Assembly (NCBI GenBank): GCA_964017045.1
Contig: OZ024808.1
Location: forward strand, 13,298,284-13,362,283
Direction: 5' to 3'
Origin: Omphiscola glabra
Taxonomy: Eukaryota; Mollusca; Gastropoda; Lymnaeidae
Length of the DNA stretch: 64,000 nt
The notes under the pieces were generated by a model. It saw only the letters and a list, made by a program, of their open reading frames with translations. It ran no database searches and was not told where the DNA came from. Positions within the stretch are counted from its first letter, which is position 1. Each line of letters starts with the position of its first letter. Both the position numbers and the translations under genes were made by a program. Positions 10,900 to 23,791 of the stretch are shown here, in pieces.

Positions 10900-12410
10900 A
10901 CTTTTAAAAGGAAGGGAGAGTTGGTAAATTAAAAATAATGTACCGTAGCATAAGCGTATCTTAGAGAATTATGTCCCTTTACTCACTCACGATTGTGCAG
11001 TATCTATAGCAGTTTCATTGTCAGATTTATTGGTTATTGATATTAATTAAGAATAACTGAAAAATGTCTTACTGTTTTTTTAAAAATAGAAATGAATCGA
11101 CGTGATCACGATCACTTAAGTTTGTATGTTAAATAACCGCGGTCATGCACCCTGCCCGTGTGTTACAGACATGATGTCAAGATTGTATTGGATAATTATG
11201 TGAAAGGAACGACACATGAATATATTTTGTGCAGAGTTTTTATCTGTTAAATCCCACGTTGAGCCGTACTTGACCCTCATGGGACGTACAATGGATAAGA
11301 GTGAACAATGAATTGGATGCTTGGATGGATTTAGCTTGCCATGGCAGGTAAGTGGGGAAGACTGACATTTATTTTAAAAAAAATAGATTTTAATTGAAAG
11401 TTTTCCTATGTGTTATTGATATACATACCTCTTCTAATTAATATGTATCCCATAGGTCTTGTAGATAATCAGCTAAAGATTTAATTTTACTTAGAAAAGT
11501 GCTACTGTAAAATCTGTCTTCCCTTGCTAACCTGTGTATCTGCCATGAAATGATTAAAAAAAGTTGCGTCAATCAAAAAGCAAAGATAAACAAAATGGCT
11601 AACATTTTGATCCAGCACTTTCCATCATTAATTTTTTTTTTTTTATTTAAAAAAATTAATAATAATAATAATAAATCTGCTATCTTAATGACATGTAAAA
11701 AAATATACTTTTTGTATTTGCATTGGAGCACTTTAATATGGAAATTATCTTTTTAAATAGGATATCAGCTATATTATTATGAAATGTGTTGTATGAAAAT
11801 ATGTCATACATATTTTGAATCATTTGTGCCAAAAACTTGGAACACAAATTGCTAGGGTAATTAAGGATTTTTCGGGATTTAAAAAAAAATTATAACAAAA
11901 TTGGACCACGATCCCGTTTGAAAACCCATTATTAAACCAGACCAATCAATCGGAACAATTATAGTGAAATAATTTCCGTATATACATTTTAAAGGTTGAA
12001 ATAATTTGTGTTTCAGTACATTAAATGCTAATGACTGACAATTATTTTATGTTGTACTGAAAGTTGTAAGTAATAAGTTATTAAAAATATATGGCTGCTA
12101 AAATGTTGTAATAAGTGTTTCAATTCTTTATTTATAATAAATCCAATACATTCGTACAGACGTAAGTACAGTTTAACAGTTAGTTAAAATTGAGGTATTC
12201 TATGAGTAAGCTAGGCATTTTACGATACAAGTATTCAACATTTGAATTCTTTTCAAAGTTTCCATATTGTTTAGTGGAATTATTACTATGGTAATATTAA
12301 TGTATTGATTCTTTGGTAGTTTGTGAGCAAGAACTTTTTTAAGTTTAATCATATAATTTTCATGTTATATATGTGTGATTTCTTGTGTTACAACTAAGTC
12401 CATTATCTTG
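10900..12410. other. AT-rich intergenic DNA, no gene recognised
   Basis: Only short random frames, poly-A/T tracts and a small ATA microsatellite (near 11655) are visible. Confidence 0.5.
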
Positions 12411-12429
12411 TGATATATCTCGTATATTT

Positions 12430-12690
12430 ATATATTACGCTTTTGGTGTGACTCGTAGACTGCTTCCATTTCCGGCTGATTCCTAAAAATCGTGAACTGC
12501 TTCCTAATCAGCGAATTTGGGTTTGAGAGTATATTACAAGTAATTCTATATGTTTGATAGAAATTATAGTTCAATAATGAGTTCAATAGAGTGCAAAATA
12601 TAATTCCCGATAACTAAGCTAACTGATATATATTTTTAAAATAACACAACTGCGTTTGGTGCGTAATATTTTTTTTCGGTAAATGAAATC
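12430..12690 (-). repeat. copy of the 'acgcagttgcgtta' dispersed repeat family, inverted and partial
   Basis: The segment 12600-12683 is the reverse complement of the 3' parts of copies at 34105-34380 and 46987-47270 (shared ttatcgggaattat and ttacgcaccaaacgcagttg). The motif ttacgcttctggtgtgactc (with one change here) occurs near 12435 and again near 13091, and as its complement near 47370. This suggests it is one end of the element. Confidence 0.6.
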
Positions 12691-13010
12691 CAGTATCAAA
12701 CAGAAACTCGTCAATCTCCTCCCTAGACAGCGAACATTCACGACAAGCAATTTCGACTTTTAAAAACAAGACCCCAGTACAGGAGCTCCTCATTCCTGCC
12801 AAAGACAATAAGGGACTGGAACAAGCTTCCAAAAACAACAGTTGAGGCGACTACACCCGACACATTTGCGGCTCTTGCCTCCTGTCCTGCAACCAGTGAA
12901 TTATCCCCTTGAAAACCACGCACATTAACATCGCGAACCCCTCTGAACCATAGGAGCCATAATGATCAATCCATTGATCGTGGGCCCTCAAAACATAGAA
13001 GATGAAGAAG
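12690..13010 (+). mobile_element. LINE reverse-transcriptase C-terminus and 3' tail
   Basis: The plus frame includes SSSFLPKTIRDWNKLPKTTV and EATTPDTFAALAS, a typical C-terminal sequence of non-LTR retrotransposon polyproteins (RDWNxLP). The tail (tctgaaccataggagccata ... cattgatcgtggg) recurs as its reverse complement at 51700-51890, so both are 3' ends of one family. Only the last hundred codons or so are present. It is inserted between two copies of another dispersed repeat end. Confidence 0.7.
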
Positions 13011-13571
13011 AAATCGTCTCAATTTATTTTATGGCGTAAAAAAAATAATCGGTTTAAAAGTTGTTGCGACATACTAATATCGTATATATGTTACGCTTCT
13101 GGTGTGACTCGTAAATGATATTATTAATAAAGTGAATTAATTTTTTATTTTCTTTATATATTTTTTTTTAAAAAACTGTGAATTAAATCCTATCTATTAT
13201 ATTTGTACACATACTTCTTCGAAACGATTGTGTGAAAACATTTTCTTACAAATTCTACGATGAGTTTATCGGCCTGCTGACTCCAGATGTTGTTATAATA
13301 GTGCTTTTACTCAACGAGAATTTTGTTCCATTGACTGTCACATGTTAGTACATTAACTTAATAGATTCATTGTCGAATAGTTTATTGATATTTGATAAAT
13401 TATAAGTGAAAAATGCTTTATTGTTCTTTATCTTTATTGTAATCAATCGAGAAAATATGATGAAGATACATTTTAGCACTGGAGCTGTTTTCTTAAAGTT
13501 ATCCAAACACAAAAGCTACTAAGGGATTACGGTTGTCATTGGTGTCATGACCATTTAAAATCTAAGAATTT

Positions 13572-16500
13572 TCAACAAACCTGTAAACTCTCCGCTTTAT
13601 TATAACGACACCACATGGCAAAGTGTTCACAATTTTGTTCAATTGGACAGTAGCTGTAAGGGCCGAGACGTCCTCTCGCTCTGCTTAAGATGGAATTGGT
13701 CCTAAGCGGTCTAGTGAAACAAAATGTGCATGAAAACATAATGCATTTTCCATTCTTAAATAAGTGTTTCCCAAACATGCTCAATCATTAACACATTGAC
13801 TGAATACAGATTTTCCAAAGCGCCATATACCAAATTTTAAAAAAAGACATTGCAAAATATACGAATCTATAAAAAAAATTGGTCGAATAGTTTAGAAAAT
13901 TGATAGTGATAGACATCAATAACATTTTTATCAATATTGTAGCCAAACTTTTTTGATTTTTAAATACTTCTGCGTCAAGTTGCTCCTTTTCTATTTATTG
14001 AGTCATGTTATTTTAAAAGATCAGACATATGCTCTCCTAGTGTGCTTCTACCGCTACTGCCTATCTTCTTGTGCAAGTCTGGTCATCAAAATACCATCAT
14101 TATTTTATATGCAATATATTTTGTTATTCTGGCTTACTTTACCAACACCCCCCATGGTAATAAGAGCACCCCATATCCAAGTAAGCATGTTATCCCACCC
14201 CCCCTCGGGGTCATCCCAACCCCACTGGAGGCGTTACCACGGGTTCTGTGAACCTCCGAGCTTAACATTTATTTGGATTATACTGCTACGATAAAATGCA
14301 TGTCTAAAAAAATCTAAAAAAAAAAATTATTATGCGAGTTTGTTTCATTGGTGTTTAGGGTTGAGGTGAGCCCTGTCTTATACAAAAAAATATCACACAT
14401 CCATATAGGTTTACCTAACCCAAATTGCTTATCAGAGCAAGAGGAACTGTTAGGTAGACAAGTCCCATAATAGTGTTGTGTTATTAGTAATCATTTTAAA
14501 AGACATTCTGATTTTCAAAATCACCCGTTATATTAATTTGTATTTACAATTTTAGGATACTATTCTTACGTAATATAGTTAACTCGTTCTTTTCTTTAGT
14601 AAAATAATTGTTTATACAAATTTTCTATTTTTGTTTTATACACTTACCTCCATGTTTCACTGTCCACGTTTCCGAGATCAGCTTTGGACTCTCCGGCAGC
14701 TTTCCAAAAATTCTCTTCTTTTATGTGTGTCAGTGCTGGTCTCTCGTCCTCAACTGCAGCCTGAATCAGACTGTCAACCATGTTCGTTATTTTGTCACTT
14801 GCGACGTGTATTACCTTACCATCGCCTGTTAGATTAAAATGAAAAATGAAATGGGTAATGTTTGCTCTTATTTTCTAAACAACTGCTACACTAAAAGAGC
14901 AAGCAGATCCAGGACAGGTAGTCAAAGTGCTTGAATTAAATTTTTAACCAATAAGAAATTATCTATCCCTCTTGATTTCCATGTATTATATTTTATGTTA
15001 CCTTCAAAAGTAAACTTTCTCATATGACAACCCCATAAATGTTTTCGTAATGTGAAAAGAAAAAGGTTGAAAATGTCAATGTATTCCATTCAAAATGACA
15101 GGTAGCTCAACACTGACAAAGTTTTGCATATTGCGATATTTTTCCAGTTTTGTTGTATAAATTAAATTTAACTTTAAAATTCCCAATTACTGTAAAAATC
15201 TTCAACAATATTAAAACATAAGACATGTTTATCTTGTTGCTGTTAACATCTACAGCAGAATTGAATCATACACATTTTTCTTATTGAGTTCCCCACAACT
15301 ATCGCTCTTATGACCTTCCTTTTTACAATATGCGCACATTTATCTTAGACTTGATTCTTTTGTGCCAGTCTAATATATGTGTTGAAAAGTGCTATAAGTC
15401 GATAGTGTTGATCTATGTTGCTTTAAATCAATAATGTTGATATGTGGTGCTATAAGTCGATAATGTTCATCTATGTTGCTATAAATCAATAATATTGATA
15501 TATGGTGCTATAAGTCAATTCTTCTTTTTTCGTAGACAATCAACGTGAGCCTGGCCATCACGCTTCAACAACTACATAAAAATTTTACGGTATTCTTCGG
15601 GGACACATTCATAAGCTTAAAGTACAAAGAACTTGTAATTAAAGCTTATAGATTCCGCGCTGTTCAGCACTCAAGGACACAGACACTTCGGATGCCCGAC
15701 AAGTCAGACCCGCCTGCTATAAAGTAGACCAAATATTTTCAGGCATTAAAAAATTTTGCTCAGTTATTTTGAACAGGAGCAAAATACTGGTTAATATCTT
15801 TATCTGCACATTTATGGATTAACTTTGCGAATTTAATTGCGTTATATTCCAGACTGGCGGCAGGTGTAGGTTTTATTTTCATTGCACTCATAATTTCCAG
15901 TAATTTTAATTTTTTTTTAAACTCTCAATCTTCTTCTTCTTTCTCTCTCTGTTCATCTAGCTCCATTTGTTTTAGCCTTAGTTCTAGCTCCATTTGTTTA
16001 AGCCTTAGATCTAGCTCCATTTGTTTTAGCCTTAGTTCTAGCTCCATTTGTTTTAGCCTTAGTTCTAGCTCCATTTGTTTTAGCCTTAGTTCTAGCTCCA
16101 TTTGTTTTAGCCTTAGTTCTAGCTCCATTTGTTTTAGCCTTAGATCTAGCTCCATTTGTTTTAGCCTTAGTTCTAGCTCCATTTGTTTTAGCCTTAGTTC
16201 TAGCTCCATGTGTTTTAGCCTTAGTTCTAGCTCCATTTGTTTAAGCCTTAGTTCTAGCTCCATTTGTTTTAGCCTTAGTTCTAGCTCCATGATAGTTTTG
16301 TTCGTTGACTGATGCAACAACCTCCTCAGAAAAGCAGATCTTCATCCACTAAGTATATATATTATTAAATCGCGAATAGTTTTGTAAAGTTGAACGAGCT
16401 ACTTTTTTCCCTATCTCCTTCGTAATTGGAAAACGAATATTTTCGAGAACATTTGTCTAATGTCTCTACAGAAATGTTTTTCGACATCAAAGTCCATTTG

Positions 16501-17951
16501 GACACCAATAAATTGTAATAATATATTTTAAAAATGTACAAGCAAGTAACAAAGGAATGAACAATACGTAACAAATCTCAGACGACCACTTATGTCACAA
16601 GGCACAGAAGACCAGTTATGTCACAAGGCACAGAAAACCAGTTACGTCACAAGGCACAGAAGACCAATTACGTCACAAAGCACAGAAGACCATTTACGTC
16701 ACAAAGCACAGAAGACCAGTTACGTCACAAAGCACAGAAGACCAGTTACGTCATAAGGCATAGAAGACCAGTTAAGTCACAAGGCACAGAAGACCAGTTA
16801 CGTCACAAGGCACAGAAGACGAATTACGTCACAAGGCACAGAAGACCAGTTACGTCACAAAGCATAGAAGACCAGTTACGTCACAAAGCACAGAAGACCA
16901 TTTACGTCACAAAGCACAGAAGACCAGTTACGTCACAAAGCACAGAAGACCAGTTACGTCATAAGGCATAGAAGACCAGTTACGTCACAAGGCACAGAAG
17001 ACCAGTTACGTCACAAGGCACAGAAGACGAATTACGTCACAAGGCACAGAAGACCAGTTACGTCACAAAGCATAGAAGACCAGTTACGTCACAAAGCAGT
17101 CCAGTTACGTCACAAAGCATAAAGACCAGTTACGTCACAAGGCACAGAAGACGAATTACGTCACAAGGCACAGAAGACCAGTTAAGTCACAAAGCATAGA
17201 AGACCAGTTACGTCACAAAGCACAGAAGACCATTTACGTCACAAAGCACAGAAGACCAGTTACGTCACAAAGCACAGAAGACCAGTTACGTCATAAGGCA
17301 TAGAATACCAGTTACGTCACAAGGCACAGAAGACCAGTTACGTCACAAGGCACAGAAGACGAATTACGTCACAAGGCACAGAAGACCAGTTACGTCACAA
17401 AGCACAGAAGACGAGTTACGTCATAAGGCATAGAAGACCAGTTACGTCACAAGGCACAGAAGACCAGTTACGTCACAAGGCACAGAAGACGAATTACGTC
17501 ACAAGGCACAGAAGACCAGTTACGTCACAAAGCATAGAAGACCAGTTACGTCACAAAGCATAGAAGACCAGTTACGTCACAAAGCAGTCCAGTTACGTCA
17601 CAAAGCATAAAGACCAGTTACGTCACAAAGCATAAAAGACAAGTTACGTCACAAAGCGCAGAAGACCAGTACACCAAGAAAACGATACTAAAAATTAAGC
17701 CGATAAAGTGGAAACTCTTTGTTCTCAGCTAGATTCATCATCAATACTCTGGTTAAAATTCATCGTATAGTATTGTTTTTAAATATTATTAGAAATGCAT
17801 ATTTTGTTCACCGGAGATGCAAAAGCTTACCCGCGTATACTGCCCAGTGTTCATAGGAACTACGGTCAAATTTGACCAGATCTCCAGGTCTCAGCTGTTG
17901 TAAAATCATTTCATTGTGTTGTTGATGACATGATACATCTCTATAAGCCAT
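13572..17951 (-). CDS. LRAT-domain (PLAAT/H-rev107-like) acyltransferase, 3 exons, about 145 aa
   Basis: Exons (minus): 17951-17831, 14825-14648 and 13710-13581 or 13572. Introns are of phase 1 and 2, with donors GTAAGC and GTAAGT. The joined protein starts MAYRDVSCHQQ and carries LRPGDLVKFDRSSYEHWAVY, GDGKVIHVASDK and PIEQNCEHFAMWCRY. These are the three hallmark blocks of the LRAT/PLAAT cysteine hydrolase fold. The catalytic His is H35 (HWAVY), the second His is H47 (VIH) and the nucleophile is C127 (NCEHF), so the site looks intact. Relatives move acyl chains between phospholipids or to N-acyl-ethanolamine precursors, or act as phospholipase A. If exon 3 ends at TGA 13572 the protein lacks the C-terminal membrane helix of many PLAATs. 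Alternatively the GTTTGT after 13581 is a donor to an exon I did not find. Intron 1 (3 kb) holds the two satellites at 15945 and 16585. Confidence 0.85.
15380..15525. repeat. imperfect tandem repeat, about 28/56-bp unit (gctataagtcgataatgttg)
   Basis: Alternating ctataagtcgataatgtt and ctataaatcaataatgttga units, about five copies, within intron 1 of the acyltransferase gene. Confidence 0.75.
15925..16320 (-). repeat. 27-bp satellite encoding a coiled-coil-like MELELRLKQ repeat
   Basis: About 13 copies of a 27-bp unit give an open minus frame of 131 codons. The unit is the nonapeptide MELELRLKQ, followed by an acidic tail (LDEQREKEEED) and TGA. Differences between units include one silent class (CTA/CTT) and two amino-acid changes (E to D, Q to H), so I see no strong sign of protein selection. 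Such Glu/Leu/Lys-rich heptad-like segments also occur in gag regions of LTR elements. No acceptor or start context makes it a clear exon. It lies inside intron 1 of the minus-strand acyltransferase gene, same strand. Confidence 0.6.
16585..17670. repeat. 26-bp satellite, about 42 units, each with TTACGTCA; 208-bp higher-order repeat
   Basis: The unit is cacagaagaccagttacgtc plus acaagg. Nearly every unit carries TTACGTCA, a CRE/ATF-like site. Variant units with gaattacgtc begin at 16821, 17029, 17153, 17361 and 17491. Two of the gaps are exactly 208 bp (8 x 26), showing an eight-unit higher-order repeat. The open plus frame at 16618-16971 is a by-product of the repeat. It sits in intron 1 of the acyltransferase gene. 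Confidence 0.92.
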
Positions 17952-17999
17952 TTTTTTTGCTTTAGGGGAGGAATAAACATGAGATATATAAGAATATTA

Positions 18000-19850
18000 A
18001 ATTAATAAACATTTCTAAAGATAATTATTTACAAGATTATTCGAAATTGTCTTAGATAATAATCTAATTGTTATATTGTGGATTAAGTTGAGAAGTAAAA
18101 AAATTATTTGAAATCATATCTATGGTTGACTAACACCCACTTTTCTGACTAAAAATCCCAATTTAAATTCTTATGATGCTACCCTCTACTGAGGTCCTTA
18201 TCCCAGTTATAGCTGTACATTAAGACGATTTTAGCTTGTTTAAATCCAACATTTCAACGCACCAGCTTTTCCCCTTACACAGTACCAACGCCTAATGTAT
18301 ACCTTTCTTTTACGAAAATAGTATCACTATTAGAATAACTCTCCATTCCGTAAGCAATATTATAATTTAAAAGCAAGAAAATCATATCAGTAGATTTTTC
18401 TCGAAAAACAATATAATCTTTATATATATATATTTATAATAAGCATTATTATGCTTATTAACAAAATGATAATAACACTAATTATATTCTACACATCAAG
18501 GTATCATCAATCTCTAGTATATGCCTTGCTTAAAGAATTTTATTTTATTTTTCTCAGTGAGGCTTTGCTATTTATTTGTTTTTGTATGCTCATGATCACA
18601 AGCAAAATTATTGCCTTGCTTATTAAAAAATTATGATTAGTAAAATGTAAACTTATTAAATGAGCTACACTATGACTAAATTAGAAATCAATTATTTTTA
18701 ACGTCTTAATTTTTAAAATCGTATAGCATAGTATAATTGTAATGTTATCACAGCATATTTTTTAAGCAGTTAGGACAAATACTTAACATGAACTGTAATA
18801 ACAAATAGTACAGTTGCTTTTGAATCTTTTTTTTTTTTTTCAAAAGGTTGATTGAATTTTAATAGCGAAACACAAACGATCTTTTCAAAGACGGCACATT
18901 TATCTCAGATACGCATTCCCGATGGTTCTTAATCTTAAGAATAGAGTCACACATAATTTGTGAAAGTGAAACGCAATTAAGCTGTTGTGAAATCGACAAA
19001 GTCAATCCACATAAGGCATCTTGGTTTGAAAGCCTTTAACAGTTAAATGCAAAATAAATAATATGTATTTGTATATGTATTTGTATATGTATTTGTATAT
19101 GTATTTGAAATTTGAATAATTCGAATAGTACCTACTTGTTTAAATGCAAATGAAACGAAAGAAATATTAGAGCCGACAGAATTCCTCTACACGTATTCGA
19201 AAATGTCCAGAGATGACTTTGGTAGAATCGTCCGCCTGTATACGTATATTTAGAATCGGAAATGCAAAAAGTTTTATTCTGTATACCCGGTACGTATTGC
19301 TTCCTTTCGTTATAATATTTTTTATTAAGTACTATTAAGAATGGCTCATATTTTGGCAATCAAAAATGAGCAAATATTTTGCTGGTACCCAATGAAAGCT
19401 AAATCATTTTTTTTATTCTTTTTAAAACGAGAAAACGTTTGGCGATCGGTCACTGCGAAATAACCAGATATTTTAGATAAAAAACAAGCTACCCCCCATA
19501 CTTCCATATTTTTAGAATTGCAAATTTTAACAAATTGCCGATATTCACTTTACATATCTATAATTTTGGCAAATTTTTTAGTATCTCAAAAAATAATGGG
19601 TAATGCAAATTGTATATCATTTCTCACAAAGCTATACACCGGATCTTTTTAACAAGTAAATAATGAGTACTGGCTAAACAAAATCTACAGCCTACATTGA
19701 TAACACCATCTCCCCCACCCTTAAAAAAACAACAAGATATTGAAAAATTCACTTATTATAATATCGAAATCGAAAGGATAAGGACCAATTTTCACCAAAT
19801 GACAAAAGGTGGCGATTTCTGTATGTGCCTTTAACAATATGTCATCCATC
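18000..19850. other. AT-rich DNA without a recognised gene
   Basis: Upstream flank of the acyltransferase gene. It holds short random frames, a small tgtatttgtata tandem (19063-19107) and poly-T tracts. No second conserved exon was found. Confidence 0.5.
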
Positions 19851-19855
19851 TAGGA

Positions 19856-19945
19856 AATGAGTGAAACAAAGTAATGTTAAACCTGAAAAAAGGTACGCAA
19901 CACAACAACGAACGTGTCGATAGGAAGCCTTCATCAACGAACAAA
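19856..19945 (-). repeat. dispersed repeat copy A, Penelope-tail-like
   Basis: This segment and 22190-22300 share aatgttaaacctgaaaaaag followed by acgcaacacaacaacg. Read on the minus strand it gives TTGATGAAGGCTTCCTATCG followed by ACACGTT, which resembles a decayed hammerhead-type core (UGAUGA...GA-A-A). Confidence 0.4.
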
Positions 19946-19949
19946 CAAC

Positions 19950-22180
19950 AGAAAAAAAAGTATAACATTTTAAAAAATATATACAAACTATAGTCTATAG
20001 CACTTAGCTGAGAGGTATTGTCCGATGTCTGTGTTTTTTTAATAATGCAGGAGCGGATACTTTTGTCTTAAGTCTGTTTTTATATTATCATTTAAAGACC
20101 ACCTAAAGTATTTAATCTTACCTTTAATTGGCAGCGTTAGAGGGGAACAATATTAGAAAACTGAACGGAAATACCCGCAATGACACATGGAAATACCCGC
20201 AATGACAATTATATTGTAATCTTATTGCAGTAAAATATTATGTTTTATTTAAAGGTAATGAAGAATGTTAAAAATGGTAAAATATCAATATATAAATCTG
20301 CACAATAAAACTTTTACATTTGCAACTAAATGTTTTATTAAATCTTATTTATTTATGCGTGACAACCTTGCGTATCTATTGTAAAATAAAAAATACAATA
20401 TACACAAAGTTTCATAATCGTACTGTTGCGTGCTGTTATCAATATGGAGAAAGTAATCTCTTATTTAAGTGTATGGCTCTTTCTAAAACAATACACAGCG
20501 AAAGACGATACCATGTGCTAGATAAAATAACAAAGAGAGCGATACCCAAACTAGGGCTAATTACAATTAATAAGTTTTATTAAGTTTATAATAAAGTACA
20601 AAATCAAAAAGAAATAAAAATTAAAGCTATTGACTTACAGAAGGATGATTGGCTTGTACCGGTGCAATGTTGAAGAAAATACAATGGTGTAAAAGGTGCA
20701 ATGATGAAACGGAAATCTACACACACTAAGTAAAGACATTCTGTCTCGTTTAGGAAAGCTCTGTCGTAATGGCAATAGTATCTCCTTCTCTTCCTTCCTG
20801 TCGCTCAATATATACATAGCCTGTTTCAAAGATATTTCTCGAACGGCCTTACACATTGTTTTCTTTCCTGATGTGTCTAGATTTTTCTACAGAATTCTAA
20901 TAATAATACAGGCTATAGATTTTAATGAGCCGTAAACACCCTAAAATGCGGTTCCGAGATAGGGGTCAGCTAGAGTTCATACAAGGGGAAAGATGACGTA
21001 AACAAGTCGTCTACATAACAATATCTTATCAAATCATGTAATTATTTTTTTTTCAATTTTTAACTTGGAAATGTATTTTAAGCGGCCACACTTTTTAACG
21101 ACTAAATAACTTTTTATTTTTTTTATTTTTATATTTTCGCTTCTCATTTAAACAGAATTATATCGAATAACTGTATTCTTAAATAACGAATACATAATCA
21201 CAGCCCCTTTGATGATCCGAAAGTTGTGACGAGCGAAAAAAAATCAATCATCAACCTTAAAAGCCGGGGAAAGAAGATAGAAAATAAATTGTACGTGGGC
21301 CTTAAAAAGTTACGTGACTTTTCTGGATATAAAATAATCATGATTGTAAATTGACTTATAAAAAGAAAAAGAAACATTATTCTCCAATTGAATTTCTGGT
21401 AATGAAAAGGAAACAAAAAGGCAACAAAGCATAAAGGTGAACTAGTCACTGAATATTTGTTTATCTTTTTTTTCTCTTACATACAGTATGAAGTTAATCT
21501 TTAGACTGAAATAGAGTGTTTTGGTTTTAAGCAAATTAATTTTCTTCTGAAGTAAACGTTGCCTTAGTTTTAAGTAGATTTAGAAAGTGCACTATATTAT
21601 ACAAGCATTTAACATTATGAATTTAGCAGTTCATCAGTTTCATGTTCTCGGGCTAAAAGATATCATTTAATAACGTCACGAGAATTTGCAATGATATCAT
21701 CGCATGGTGTTTTCTATTTGTATTACACTAACTAATGCAGTTCTTTAGTTTTATTTTTGTTAATGGTCATAGTAAAAGTGCAAGTAATGCAATATAGGAA
21801 AAGGAAGATGGGCACTCCTCTGAACGGCGGTCCTAAATTAAAAATACAATAATATTCGTTAGAAAGTCGTCTGCAACAGGCTTTTCATCAGGCTATTCAT
21901 TGTCATCATCTCCTAAAAAAAAAAAGAAAAGAAATAGAAACAAAAGTGGAAGTGTGAAACAAAAGCTATCTCTGTTCAGTAGCTGTTTTAGACGGTGTTC
22001 GTTACTGTTCAACAAGCCACACTAACCAAAGCAGCATACAGTAGTGCCTTCGGCATTGTGTCATAAGTGTGTAAAATGTTTTCTAAAAAAAAAAAAGTTT
22101 TTGAAACATGAACAGTCGCTTGCAGTCTACCTGCCATGGTATTGTTTATTTCATATTATAACAAGCAATAATTTGTCTGC
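19950..22180. other. AT-rich DNA, no gene recognised
   Basis: An 87-codon plus frame at 20320-20583 and a 73-codon minus frame at 20635-20856 have no domain, signal peptide or credible splice partner. I treat them as unsupported. Confidence 0.45.
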
Positions 22181-22189
22181 AGAGAAAAT

Positions 22190-22300
22190 TTAGGAAATTA
22201 GTAGAACACAGTAAGGTTTAACCTGATAAAAGGAACGCAACAAAAACAACGTTTTTCGGCGGCTATTAGGCCGGTAGATGCCGACAACTTTCTGATGAAA
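22190..22300 (-). repeat. dispersed repeat copy B, Penelope-tail-like
   Basis: Shares aaggtttaacctgataaaag and gaacgcaacaaaaacaacg with copy A. The neighbouring cggcggctattaggccg forms a short helix next to GAAAA on the minus strand. Confidence 0.4.
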
Positions 22301-22534
22301 AGGACTCTGTTTTTAATTTGGGACCATCGGAGGATCATTCGTAGTGATAATTAGAAAAAAAAATGCATTGAATTATGATTTATCTTAACAAACGATTGAA
22401 AAAAAATTAATTGAAAAATAATAGGGGTAAGTAAAATTCATTTTATTTAAACTTAAAAACTATAAATCAACAGATTAAAAAAAATATTCACTTACCTAGT
22501 AACACTAAATCCTATAAAACAAAAACACACATTC

Positions 22535-22535
<1 letters not shown>

Positions 22536-22608
<73 letters not shown>
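22536..22608. repeat. (AT)n(GT)n compound microsatellite
   Basis: About 28 AT dinucleotides followed by about 8 GT dinucleotides. Confidence 0.95.
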
Positions 22609-23284
22609 ATTTAAATTGTGATAAAAAACGCCGGATTTCTTAAGATTACACATTATTTATTCTGTCCCTCCAGTATTGATGAAATGAGTTGAATTTAAAT
22701 ACTAATGAAGTTTTATTTATCATGTAAACTTTTTGCACATTCCGAAAAATGTACCATGATCTTAAAAAAATAGGGTACCGGTATCGATATAAATTTAAAA
22801 AAAAAAGTGATGCATAATTTGGAATCGATAAATGTTAGTGGAATGAATACCCAACGTAGTTCTTTTTCAGATACGTTATATCACATTATAACAAGACTTA
22901 ATCTCTGTTCGAAGAAAACAAAATGAATTTCGTATGGCTTCTTAGAAGTGTTTATAAATACAACTATAAGGAATTTTACATTTGGTGACGTAGAATAATG
23001 GGAAAATTGTTGATTTGTTACTCAAAAAAGCAAAATATAATATAATATTACAATTACGAATATAGGAGAAATACGTCACGCATTTCAGTAAAGAAGATAA
23101 AAGTGTTCATATTGATATGGTTGAGTGGGCTGCAGGTGGTCCCCGGGATGTTTGACAATTTGGAACTGTGTGGGAAGCATTAGCAGGCTGATTATCCATT
23201 AGTACAACAGTCTGATCATCCATTGGTACAACTCTTCTTAGATGCGTTCGATATTGACGGTAAATATCACCACCCGATGCGACC

Positions 23285-23791
23285 TCATATGATCGCTCAT
23301 TAATTAGTTATTTAGTTACAACTTCATATGATCGCTCATTAATTAGTTATTTAGTTACAACTTCATATGATCGCTCATCAATTAGTTATTTAGTTACAAC
23401 TTCATATGATCGATCATCAGGTTGTTTTGTTACAACCTCATATGATCGCTCATCATATTGTTTAGTTACAACTCATATGATCGCTCATCAATTAGTTATT
23501 TAGTTACAACTTCATATTATCGCTCATCATGTTACTTAGTTACAACTCATATGATCGTTCATCAAGTTATTTAGTTACAACTCATATGATCGTTCATCAA
23601 GTTATTTAGTTACAACTCATATGATCGCTCATCAAGTTGTTTAGTTACAACTCATATGATCGCTCATCAAGTTGTTTAGTTACAACTCATATGATCGCTC
23701 ATCAAGTTATTTAGTTATAACGTCATATGATTGTTCATCAATTTGTTTTTAGTTAAAACGTCATATGATTGCTCATCATGTTGTTTAGTTA
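23285..23791. repeat. 36-bp Gypsy-derived satellite, left arm (about 14 units, 35-39 bp)
   Basis: Units resemble catatgatcgctcatcaagt plus tgtttagttacaac. Many still read ERSYEV on the minus strand (TCATAT intact). Unit lengths of 35-39 bp break the reading frame. Confidence 0.9.

Noticed and set aside
16618..16971. 117-codon Arg/Gln/Thr-rich frame
   Set aside because: Shadow of the 26-bp TTACGTCA satellite.
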